Program-made: the position numbers and the translations under genes
Shown: positions 44,454 to 52,709 of the stretch, piece by piece
Layout: each line of letters starts with the position of its first letter
How positions within the stretch are numbered: position 1 is the first letter of the stretch
Notes under the pieces: model-generated
The model's database searches: none
What the model was told of the DNA's origin: nothing
Seen by the model: only the letters and a program-made list of their open reading frames with translations
Assembly: GCA_018136815.1 (NCBI GenBank)
Contig: CM030933.1
Location: forward strand, 6,363,137-6,427,136
Reading direction: 5' to 3'
From: Isochrysis galbana
Lineage: Eukaryota; Haptophyta; Isochrysidales; Isochrysidaceae
DNA length: 64,000 nt

Positions 44454-44720
44454 TCCCGCGACGCGTGTCCCCCGGAGGGCGCCGTGTCGGCGCTTTTCGA
44501 TTGTGATTACTTGTAACTATGGGCACGGCCACCCCGCGGGGGCGCCGTGCGTGCGCATAGAAACTTTTTCCCCTAAGGCCCACATTAACGTAAAGTAGCC
44601 GTATACGAGATGTTTCGCTGCGCAGCACGTGTGATTACTTGCAATCATTGTGCACGCCGTGCGTATGCGCATCGGCTCCCCCCCCCCTCGCGAGGGCGCC
44701 GTGCGTGCGCATAGAAACTT
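44454..44720. repeat. Two diverged units of the 'cgtgcgtgcgcatag' satellite
   Basis: Units at about 44540 and 44699 share 'gccgtgcgtgcgcatagaaa', 'cccctaaggcccaca', and 'gcaatcattgtgcacgccgt'. These are recognisably the satellite of 1960-2600, with a changed middle segment. A third partial unit is at 45370-45490 on the other side of the ankyrin gene. Confidence 0.75.
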
Positions 44721-44918
44721 TTTCCCCTAAGGCCCACAATAACGTAAAGTAGCCATATCGGCCGCGCAATGTGGTGTTTTGTGTCCGCTTTAGCGCGTTT
44801 TCTCACTATGTGGGGCAAGCGCGCCCTGCGCGGTGCGTATGCCAGGAGCCGCTGCAACCTTGCACAAACTTGGCGCACGCGCCGCTCCACACAGGCACGC
44901 CGTCGCGTGTGACGCGAC

Positions 44919-45353
44919 TCAGCGGGCTTGCACAAGCATGCGCTCGATGTCAACGTGCCCCTTGAGCTTTGCGATGTGGGCGGCCGTCAGGCCATCATAG
45001 GCACCCATCTCTTGCACTTCGTTGACGCTCGCACCAAAGTCGACGAGAATGCGCGCACAGTCCACGTGCCCAAGCTTGGCGCACTGGATCAGCGGGGTGT
45101 AGAAGACCCTCTTTCCTCCCTTGTCGTCGACTTCGGCGCCGTGCTCAAGCAGAACCTTGGCGCACTCGCTGAAGTTGTTGGTGCATGCAGTGAAGAGGGG
45201 GGTGTTTCCCTTGCCATCGCATTCATTGATGTACTGCTGGTGGATCTGACGGGCGGCTGCTGCGACGATCTTGACACACTCGGCGTCACCGCGGGCCGAG
45301 CTCACCATCAGGGCGTTCCTGCCGAACGAGTCCACCGCGGCAGGGGCGTACAT
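44919..45353 (-). CDS. Ankyrin-repeat protein, probably the 3' exon or a fragment
   Basis: A 144-aa frame from ATG 45353. About four ankyrin repeats are visible: FGRNALMVSSARGDAECVKI, GKGNTPLFTACTNNFSECA, a third with TPLIQCAKLGHVDCARIL, and a last with LTAAHIAKLKGHVDIERML. The sequence just upstream ('cacacttcag' then GAA ATG) is a plausible splice acceptor, so an earlier exon may exist. It would have to lie beyond the satellite and minisatellite at 45370-45710. Ankyrin repeats mediate protein-protein contacts; no specific role can be assigned. Satellite copies abut both ends. Confidence 0.7.
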   Translation of the reverse strand: MYAPAAVDSFGRNALMVSSARGDAECVKIVAAAARQIHQQYINECDGKGNTPLFTACTNNFSECAKVLLEHGAEVDDKGGKRVFYTPLIQCAKLGHVDCARILVDFGASVNEVQEMGAYDGLTAAHIAKLKGHVDIERMLVQAR

Positions 45354-45369
45354 TTCCTGAAGTGTGGAT

Positions 45370-45710
45370 TGCCATCATGCACACGGCGTGCACGGCGTGC
45401 GCCTGCCGAAACCCTTTTCTGCGCGGAAACTTCCATGCGCACGCACGGAGTCCCCGCGGGGGAGCCCGAGGCACACGCATCTGGCAAAGTGTGATTGCCA
45501 CTCATCATGCAGCATAACAACTTTTTCTGCACGCCGTTCCTTCTTGGCGAAAAGTGCGGAAGGACCTGCCCTTCCTCCTGCCCCCTTCCTCCTGCCCCCT
45601 TCCTCCTGCCCTTCCTCCTGCCCTTCCTCCTGCCCTGCCCTTCCTGCTCTTCCTCCTGCCCTGCCCTTCCTGCCCTTCCTCCTGCCCTTCCTCCTGCCCC
45701 TTCCTCACCT
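45370..45710. repeat. Partial satellite unit and CCTTCCTCCTGCC minisatellite
   Basis: 45370-45490 is a rearranged satellite unit ('cacacggcgtgcacggcgtg', then 'gagtccccgcggggg'). 45568-45710 is a minisatellite of about ten units of 'cccttcctcctgc' type, 13-19 bp each, purely pyrimidine except for the G. It ends about 40 bp before the ATG at 45752. Confidence 0.7.
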
Positions 45711-45751
45711 ACTACCCAACGTTTCCTCTTCTTCTTTGCTCGTCCATCGAA

Positions 45752-46381
45752 ATGCTCATGCAGACACCGGTCACCACAAGCGCTGCATCGCCAGGCGCTC
45801 ACTCCAACCAGTTTCAACTCGAAGAGCGCTCCCAGACTTCCACCAAGCGAAAATGCACCCAGGAGGGAACCGACTCCAGTGTCGAGCCCGCGGTCAAGCG
45901 AACTCTCACGCCGTACACCCAGAGTGCACACATCGTCGCTCTCGACGTTCTGATCAAGAGCGCCATCCTACTCGACGACCCTGACCATGACATGGAACTG
46001 GTGTTCGAGGCCAAAAAGCAGGAATTGCTCCAACGTTTCCCCATGGCTCACCCCAGGGTACAGCGGTTCCTCTCGCTCATCCAGAAAGCACCCCCCCACT
46101 CTTGTCCAATCTTCAACCAACTTCAATTCATCGTCGCAGCAGTCGAATGCCAGCCAGATGTGCGCTTCCACTCAAGTAGCCTCCCGCTGCTCATGGAAGC
46201 TATTCTGATGGTCATGCTTTCAAATATACTCGGCAACTGCCCCCCATCGTCTCGCTTGCGCCCCATGTGGCATTGGACTGGGCAATCTTCGAAAGTGAAC
46301 ATTTTGAGCGTCGGCCTTCTTGAACAGGAGAGCATTGCAAGCCTCTTCCGACAGCTGGGCGTAGACCTCGTCGAAGGGTGA
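45752..46381 (+). CDS. ORF of unknown function, 209 aa
   Basis: The frame from ATG 45752 follows a pyrimidine-rich leader as other genes here do. The N-terminal 55 residues are Ser/Thr-rich with a basic KRKCTQ patch. The rest looks helical (IVALDVLIKSAILL, PRVQRFLSLIQKAP, LLEQESIASLFRQLGVDLVE). I recognise no family. The frame is not GC3-extreme and carries no repeats, which favours a real gene or a gene fragment over a chance ORF. It may begin a multi-exon gene, but no downstream exon is identifiable. Confidence 0.4.
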   Translation: MLMQTPVTTSAASPGAHSNQFQLEERSQTSTKRKCTQEGTDSSVEPAVKRTLTPYTQSAHIVALDVLIKSAILLDDPDHDMELVFEAKKQELLQRFPMAHPRVQRFLSLIQKAPPHSCPIFNQLQFIVAAVECQPDVRFHSSSLPLLMEAILMVMLSNILGNCPPSSRLRPMWHWTGQSSKVNILSVGLLEQESIASLFRQLGVDLVEG

Positions 46382-47244
46382 GGGACTGAAGTGCGCGGCG
46401 CGCGCAAAGGTAACATAGAGACGTAACTACTTCTCGTTCGCCTTTCGCAAGCAAGCTGGACGTGTGCCAAGCTGGAGTTGACTGGTTGTCGAAAACTGGA
46501 GGTGACTGGTTGTAATTGTACTAATAGATCAAAAAGAAAACAAATCACCTCAATAATATGAGAACTAATTGTAACAATAGACCAAAAAGAAAACAAATAA
46601 CCTTGCAATAATAATATTGGGCCTTGTAATTGTACAGACTGAAAAGAAAACAAATAACCTGGCCCTCTTTTGACGGAACGCGACTTTCTCCAGGAGCGAC
46701 CGTACTCACGGAGGGCTGAGCACAAGGAGCGCTGGGGCTGGAGGGAGGCATGGCACCGGCGGGAGCGCCGCTCACACGAGCCTGGGGCGACGGCGGTCGA
46801 GAGAGCTCGCCCAGAGCCCCAGGGAGTGCGGCCATGGGCGCGACTCTCGGAACTCTGGGACAAGAGTAAACGCGGGAAACACACGGGGCGGGCGCGCGCA
46901 AGAAAAGAAAAGAAAGGGGGCGCACACATGAGAAAACAAGGGAGGGGGATCGAGAGCGATCACCCCTATCCTAACACACGGGGGGAAGAGAGGAAGATCG
47001 GGATCGGAGGATCCCGATCGGACGGAGAGGATGCGACCCAAAGGGAGAAACCGAAACACGCGAAGGCGGGAAAACAAAGAGAGAGGGCCTCTCTTTGGGA
47101 AACCTAAAGGGCGGCTCTCCCCCTAACCACAACAGTCTAAAAACCGCCTATACCTAATAGCATGGAAGTACATACTTAGAGACTTCTACAGAGTAGAGTA
47201 CGATGCATACACCTTCCACTACATCCCAGTCCTCGAGAGCACTC
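46382..47244. repeat. Non-coding with 3-fold 'aaaagaaaacaaat' repeat
   Basis: 46515-46660 contains three copies of 'aaaagaaaacaaat(a/c)acct', each next to 'gtaattgtac/gtaacaatag'-type sequence. This is a short tandem array of about 55-60-bp units. 46474-46515 repeats 'tgactggttgt'. 46670-47110 is purine-rich with no gene. Confidence 0.55.
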
Positions 47245-47623
47245 TAATACGATTCACGTATCCCTGCTTGGCGCGGGCCGGACGCACCGGGCTGATGAAG
47301 ATGAACGAGAACGGTCTCGTAGCGCGCCCGGGCAGTTGGGCTCTCCGGCCTCCGGCGGCGGACGTTAGCGCGTGCTTTCGGGCGCCGTGACGGCCGATTT
47401 CGACGCGGCTTGGGGGCTTGGTTGGAGGCGCGTCGCACCTGGATATATGGATATATATATGGATACAAGATACAAGGCGCAGCACGCGCGCTAACGTCCG
47501 CCGCCGGAGGCCGGAGAGCCCAACTTCGAACCGAGCCCGGACGCGCTACGAGACCGTTCTCGTTCATCTATATCAGTCCGGTGCGTCCGGCCCGCGCCAA
47601 GCAGGGATACGTGAATCGTATTA
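47245..47623. mobile_element. Fold-back element with about 135-bp arms
   Basis: The left arm (47245-47380) begins 'taatacgattcacgtatccc'. The right arm (about 47478-47623) is its reverse complement, ending 'ggatacgtgaatcgtatta'. The arms differ by a few substitutions and an 8-bp indel; the loop is about 100 bp. The minus strand of the right arm contains GGTTCGAAG, matching the core of a pol III B box, which the left arm lacks because of the indel. The A box is not clear. There is no ORF. It may be a snap-back retroelement or a fold-back DNA element. Confidence 0.65.
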
Positions 47624-47717
47624 TAGACCCCCCTAATTATTATAACATTAACAAATTAACATACTACTAGTATGATTTAATTATTATACTACTATGAATT
47701 AAACTATTATAAATTAA

Positions 47718-47775
47718 GCATGGACATTTGATGGCTCAACAAAGTCTGTCCCATATTCGACGGAACATGACCTCC
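47718..47775 (+). repeat. Dispersed terminal-like motif, copy 3
   Basis: Contains 'catggacatttgatggctca' and 'cccatattcgacggaaca'. The same two blocks at 58918-58977 are in the same orientation, and they are inverted at 1155-1224 and 44350-44404. A run of about 14 G follows at 47871-47884. Confidence 0.55.
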
Positions 47776-48842
47776 CTCCCTGCCCATGCGGCGCGACCCC
47801 TAGTTCTATATTGCTTTATTCCTGTTATAGAGAGAGCGTTAGAGCCCCCGCGCGTGTGCAGGGGGGGCGGGGGGGGGGGGGGGGCACCATCTTCCTCGGC
47901 AATTTTCGTGACGGCAGGTAAGCCCCCACGGACCATGGAGTCTTTTCTTGGGCTTTGGAGAACGGTCAAAAATGCAGCCCCCTTGTGAGTAGTTATAAAT
48001 CATTGTTTGACCGCCCTATGGGTTGGACAGTCGGAGCTCTGGCTGAGGGGCACGGGGGCCGGAGTTACGTACATGCTAATGTGGATGCGACACCTGTCGT
48101 GCGAAACAACAACGCACAACCGACCACTCTGTAACAATAGCTCAGTCGAGGAGCTCGAAAGAGAACAAGGACGACATAACTGGACCTCGAGCCGTGCAAC
48201 ATGACAAGACGCTCGAGTGCGGCACGCACCCTCACCTTCACCACATGCACATGCACAAGGAACCAACCACGTAGCGCAACAACAATAATAAATACCTGAT
48301 GTGATCTCAGATTCTCTAGATGAGAGGAGCAGAATGGAAGGAGTGCGCAAGAGATGAGTCAACGACGCGGTCTTGTACGATCCTTTGCGCTTCACATCTC
48401 GGGTCCTCCGTGCTTGACGTGACCATTCGCCCGACAACCAAAGAACCAAGCCTTCTGATGCAGATGTTGCTGCCTGCGGCCGCCATCCATCGGTACCCCG
48501 ATCGTTCCTTGGCGGTCAGCTACCATTCATGTGGATGCAACCGATGAGGCCTAACAACGTCATCGGCGCCGCTCATGTGCCGCGTTGCTATAGCCCTCTT
48601 GCTGACTCTAGAGGCGAATGGCGCTCCGCACTCCAATCCTTGCTTCGCGCACACCCCTCACTTAAATATCAGCTCACGATGTGAATTTCTGTCGCTCAAC
48701 CGAGCTCCAGCGAGCCAAGGACGCAATCACTCAATCGTGCCGGGGCGAGAGCCAGCCCGGTGAATCGGCCCACTAATTGGTGGGCTTTAAACGCAGGAAT
48801 AAGTGCACTCCGCTAAGCCGCGTGCGGTCCATCTCGTGTCCT
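47776..48842. other. Intergenic, nothing supportable
   Basis: Apart from a G run (47866-47884) I see no conserved domain or repeat. Open frames on both strands are short and uninformative. Confidence 0.4.
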
Positions 48843-50837
48843 CTAGAGCAGCACGAGTCCTACTTGCTCTGGCTGGATGGTGGTGCAACGCCAGTTGTAC
48901 AGGTAATACTGCAGGTGGCCATCTCCGATACCAAACTTAAGATCACGTAGGTGCTCTTTGTTGTCGAGGAGGTCGAGGGCGTTGAAAACATCGAACTCTA
49001 ACCTGGGTGAGAAGAAAGATTCATGAGCACAGGGCATAGCGTTGGGCACCTGGCGGGCACGCACGTCACACGGAAGAAACACGTATAGACCCATGGAACG
49101 GAAGGACGCCTCGATAAATGTCTGTCGTGTGGGCAAGCCGTCCAGTATCCGCTCCCCCCCTCCCCCCCCCCCCCCCCCGGGTGCGCACTTCTTGGCGAGG
49201 ATGAGAGCATCCGTGAGCAGCTGGCGCAGGGGAGTCTTGGTGGAGAAGTAGTAATAGCAATAGGCGGCGTGCAGCCTAGTGTGCTTCTCGTGCTTGAGGA
49301 TGGAGGACGGCAACGAGTAAAATGAAAACATGTCGGTGACCGCCTTGGTCGCCGGGTCCTCAACCACAAAGCTGCATGCAGAACGGAGTAGAGTGGAGAA
49401 AGCTGTGGTCGGGCGGGCTAAGACAAGCAGTCTTGGGATGCTCTAGAGCGGTGGGTGGAGCGCACAAGAAGGTAGGCGGTGCCATGTGCCAACTTACGTG
49501 TAGACAACACCTTCCCGCGTGAGCATCCAGTGGCGGAACTCTTCCTCGCTCAGTTGTGGCGCAATCGCGAAGCGGCGAAGGTAATCGTTTAGGAGTGGAC
49601 AGCACGCCGCGACGTCGGCAGGAGTGATTGGCCGCACGCCTGGCGTCAGCGGCGCCTCAGGCAGCGCATAGAGCTTGAGTGTGCGCACCATGGTCATGCG
49701 GGGCTGTAGAGCTGAGAAGCCGACCTTATGAGCAGAATGGCAACGGAAGGGGATGGGCGGCCGAGTGGGACGAGGAAGAGAGAGGGAGTTCATGCTGGGA
49801 CGAGACCAAGGGAGGCGCACACAACAGGCATCTCCCTCGTCTCCATGCGAGCCACTGTGACGCCTCTCACCTCAATCAACTTCTTTGGATTGAGCGAACG
49901 ATGCCAGTAACGGCACCGCGCGACGGGCTTCGGCAGCACTACCCCTGCAGTATACGAAGCCTGGAAGATCCCGTGAAGATTGACTCGCCTGGTGATTTCG
50001 CGAATGAGCACCTGTGCGAGGCAACATGTTGAGAGGCACAATCAGTCGAGGGCGTCGGTGCGGCGCCTTGGCCTGTTGCGCCGAGTAGGGCCAAGAGGTA
50101 GCACAGGACAGGCGCCGAAAGGTGCGCGGCGCCACGCTCGGCACGTGTGCGCGCCCTGATCCCACAAACGAGGGGACCGAGTCGCAGCTCACCGGGGCCA
50201 GCCTCTTCGAGCGGAGCTTCTTGTGGACACACAGGAAGTTCACCTCGACGACAGATTGCTGTTCTCCTCCCGCAGTGTCGGCCGGCTTGGAGGCGGCCGA
50301 GGCGTTGCTCGGCTCAGCCTCGCCCTCCGCCAGGACGACGGGTCCCGGCTCGACGCGCTTGCCATGGCAGAGCAGATCAGCCGGTGTGCACCCGATGAAC
50401 GCGACCAGCTTCTTGGTCTGCGAGACGCGTACACCCACATGCCACTCGTTCCTGTGGCCCGGCGGCTGCATCGCCCATCGGATGAACGGGATCGAATAGT
50501 CGAAGCGGAACATATTGTCGCCGTCCTCGACGTAGTTCTCGTGGAGGAGAGTGTAAAGCTCATTCGCCTGCGCCTCGTCCGTCAGGTCAAGCTCTGCCCA
50601 CTCGAACGATCCAGGCAAGCTGTACGGCTCCTGCTTGACCTTGTCTGGCTCTGCGGGGTGGATCGGCCCACCGCCCGCGGGCTCGAGCGCGTCGGTGTCG
50701 TCGTCGAAGGAGGGGACGGGCTGCGTGTCCCAGAAGGTGTGCTTCTCACCGGGCACCGCCTCACGGGGGGCGTTCCCCCGCCGCGCAGCCTCGAGCTGCA
50801 TCTCACTCAGCGCCTCGCGCACATCCTCGGCCGACAT
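48843..50837 (-). CDS. NMT: Glycylpeptide N-tetradecanoyltransferase (N-myristoyltransferase)
   Basis: Five exons: 50837-50193, 50011-49871, 49724-49498, 49371-49189 and 49002-48843. Phases are consistent, total 451 aa. Signatures in order: [42 protein letters not shown], the acyl-CoA site [15 protein letters not shown] (about 201-215) then [43 protein letters not shown]-type and [45 protein letters not shown], and the C-terminal LVLL whose terminal carboxylate is the catalytic base. The enzyme moves myristate from myristoyl-CoA to N-terminal glycines. The frame is open upstream of 50837 but leader-like; the family start fits [10 protein letters not shown]. Intron 4 contains a G run of about 18 on the coding strand (49161-49178 as C on plus). 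Confidence 0.96.
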
Positions 50838-51446
50838 CGTGAGGGTTGGTGGGGAGGGGGGAAGGGGAATGGGGGCGGGGGACAGAAGAGAGAGGATAAG
50901 AGAGAAAAGGGGAGAGGAAAGGGGGACGTGGGTTGGTTGTGCGGAGAGAGACGGAAAGGAAAGGGAGAGAGCGCCGCTGCCCACTCTCCCTCTACTCTCT
51001 CTACTACTCTCACTCTCATTCTCTCTTCGCTCGCGTCGGTATTCTCTCACCTCTCACTCGTCTCATGACATCGCGCCGTTATCTAATCGCACAGACTTCC
51101 TATTCTTGCGACATCTAGCCTTTCTCTCGACCCCACCCTGCTCCAGGTTCCTCGGTCTCTCCTCTCTTCCCCCCGTTTCTTCTCGTCCTTCAGCACCTGC
51201 TCTGGGCAGCGTCGCGGCGCTCTCGCTCTCTCTGCCTTGGTGCGCTCCTTGAGAGAGAGAGAGAGCGCGAGCCCCCCCCTCCCCCCCCCCTCCTCCCCCC
51301 TCCGCGCGCGCAGCGGGGGCGCGCCAAGGGAGAGTGTTCTCTTGTAAAGTAGACGGTGCGCCCTTTTACTAAAGTACCGCTCCTTGCAGTGGGGAGGAAG
51401 AGGGACAATGATCTACCTGATAAAGAAGCGCCCCGACCCTCCTCTT
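50838..51446. promoter_or_regulatory. NMT 5' flank, purine/pyrimidine-biased
   Basis: Upstream of NMT the minus strand is CT-rich up to about 51050, like other leaders in this window. 51253-51300 is a GA then poly-C tract. There is no recognisable core promoter motif. Confidence 0.35.
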
Positions 51447-52324
51447 CCTAGATGGGAAATACAGCCAGGGGGGTTCCAAATACAGTAAATACAGCCTGTA
51501 TTTGGCCTTCGTCCAAATACAGTACCAAATACAGTACCGGGGGGGCTCCCATGTTATTCCATGTTACATGTTACAAGTTACAAGCCCCCCCCCCTCCCCT
51601 CGCCCCTCTCGCTGTTGCTGTCGCCCCTCCCCCCTCCCTCCCTCACCTCTCACTCTCACCACAAGCCACAAGCATGTACCAGCCCATCTCGAACGGAACC
51701 TCGCGCTCCGCGCTGGCGCTGGACTCTCGCGAGAGCCAGCTCAGCCGCCTCGACGAGGCCGCCACTGTCGTCGAGCTGCCAGCAGCAACAGCAGCGGGCA
51801 GCACTGCGCATTGCGCACTGCACCACAGTTACAGTGGGCGTCCCTCCTCGATGGAGCGCAGGGCCGAGGAAGCCGCTGTGGTGTTGAGGAGGAGGGAGAG
51901 CCTGCGCGCGCGCGCGATGATACGGGGAGCACAATCACACAATCTTCAATGTGCTCCCTGCGCGCGCAACCGGGCTGAGTCAGCTCACGTCCCAAGGCCA
52001 AGGGCAAGGGCGGAAGCGCTCGGCGACAGCAAAGCTTGTCGACCCAGTATGGGATTGTGTGGTGATCCTCAATGAGGAGGACACCAGCAACCCACATCGG
52101 AAGTGCATCGGCTGCGGTGTTTCGCGCCATGGCGGGGCCACCCGTGTTGTTGACCATCTCTTAGGTCGCAGCATGTCAGCCTACTACTTCACTACTTCTA
52201 CTTCTACTTCCAAATACCAAATATGGGGGCAAATACGGAGGGGGTTTCAAATACGGCAAAAATTGTCTGTATTTGGTCTGCGTACAAATACGGTGAATAC
52301 GTATTTCCCATCTAGGCTCCTCTT
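51439..52324. mobile_element. hAT-like DNA transposon derivative with perfect 8-bp target duplication
   Basis: The element spans 51447-52316 (870 bp). It is flanked on both sides by the direct repeat CTCCTCTT (51439-51446 and 52317-52324). The ends are inverted: left CCTAGATGGGAAATAC, right GTATTTCCCATCTAGG. Subterminal copies of 'caaatac' or its complement occur at both ends. Inside, one plus frame (about 52035-52170) encodes VDPVWDCVVILNEED, then KCIGCGVSRHGGATRVVDHL, a BED-zinc-finger-like segment. No catalytic RNase H domain fits in the length. An 8-bp duplication plus a BED finger point to the hAT superfamily and an internally deleted non-autonomous copy. Confidence 0.82.
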
Positions 52325-52361
52325 CCTCTCTTTCTTTCCTTCCTCTACTCTTCTAGAGTAG
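51674..52361 (+). pseudogene. Remnant transposase-like coding sequence inside the hAT-like element
   Basis: ATG 51674 opens MYQPISNGTSRSALAL with a short Ser/Ala/Glu-rich helix. Further on, another frame holds the BED-like finger C-x2-C-x10-H (CIGCGVSRHGGATRVVDH) near 52110-52160. The two may be exons of the original transposase N-terminus, but no clean splice pair is evident and the frame runs out through the right terminal repeat. It is therefore scored as a remnant. Confidence 0.4.
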
Positions 52362-52709
52362 AGTAGAGCTCTACTCTAGAGTACTCTAGCTCTAGAGTAG
52401 AGCTAGAGTATTCTAGTTCTAGAGTAGAGAGCTCTAGAGTACTCCTCAGTAGACCTGACCAGAGAGTGAGAGGGGGGGGGGGGGGGGGGGAGCACGGGAG
52501 GGGAGGAGGGAGGGGGACCGAAGGGAGCAAAAAGAAATCTCACGAGCAGGGAGGGTGTAGAGAGGTCTAGGGGGGAAGAGGGAGGGGAGGCGAAGGAGAG
52601 AGGCGGGCGGCAAGAGGAGAAACAAAAGAGGAGAGAAAGAAGAGAGAAGAGAAGGAGAGGGGGAGGGGGGGAGGGCGAGGGAGCCAGCGAGGGGCGCGGC
52701 GCGGGCGCG
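52325..52709. repeat. CTCTAGAGTA palindromic repeat and G/A-rich leader
   Basis: 52350-52450 consists of interleaved 'ctctagagta' palindromes that can form hairpins. Similar TACTC/GAGTA repeats occur at 260-350 and 24090-24120. 52471-52490 is a G run of about 20, followed by a purine-rich leader up to the next start codon. The direction of bias (purine on the coding strand) differs from other leaders in the window. Confidence 0.6.

Noticed and set aside
47485-47560. tRNA gene around the GGTTCGAA motif
   Set aside because: No acceptor-stem pairing and no A box at the right distance; the motif lies in a fold-back arm.
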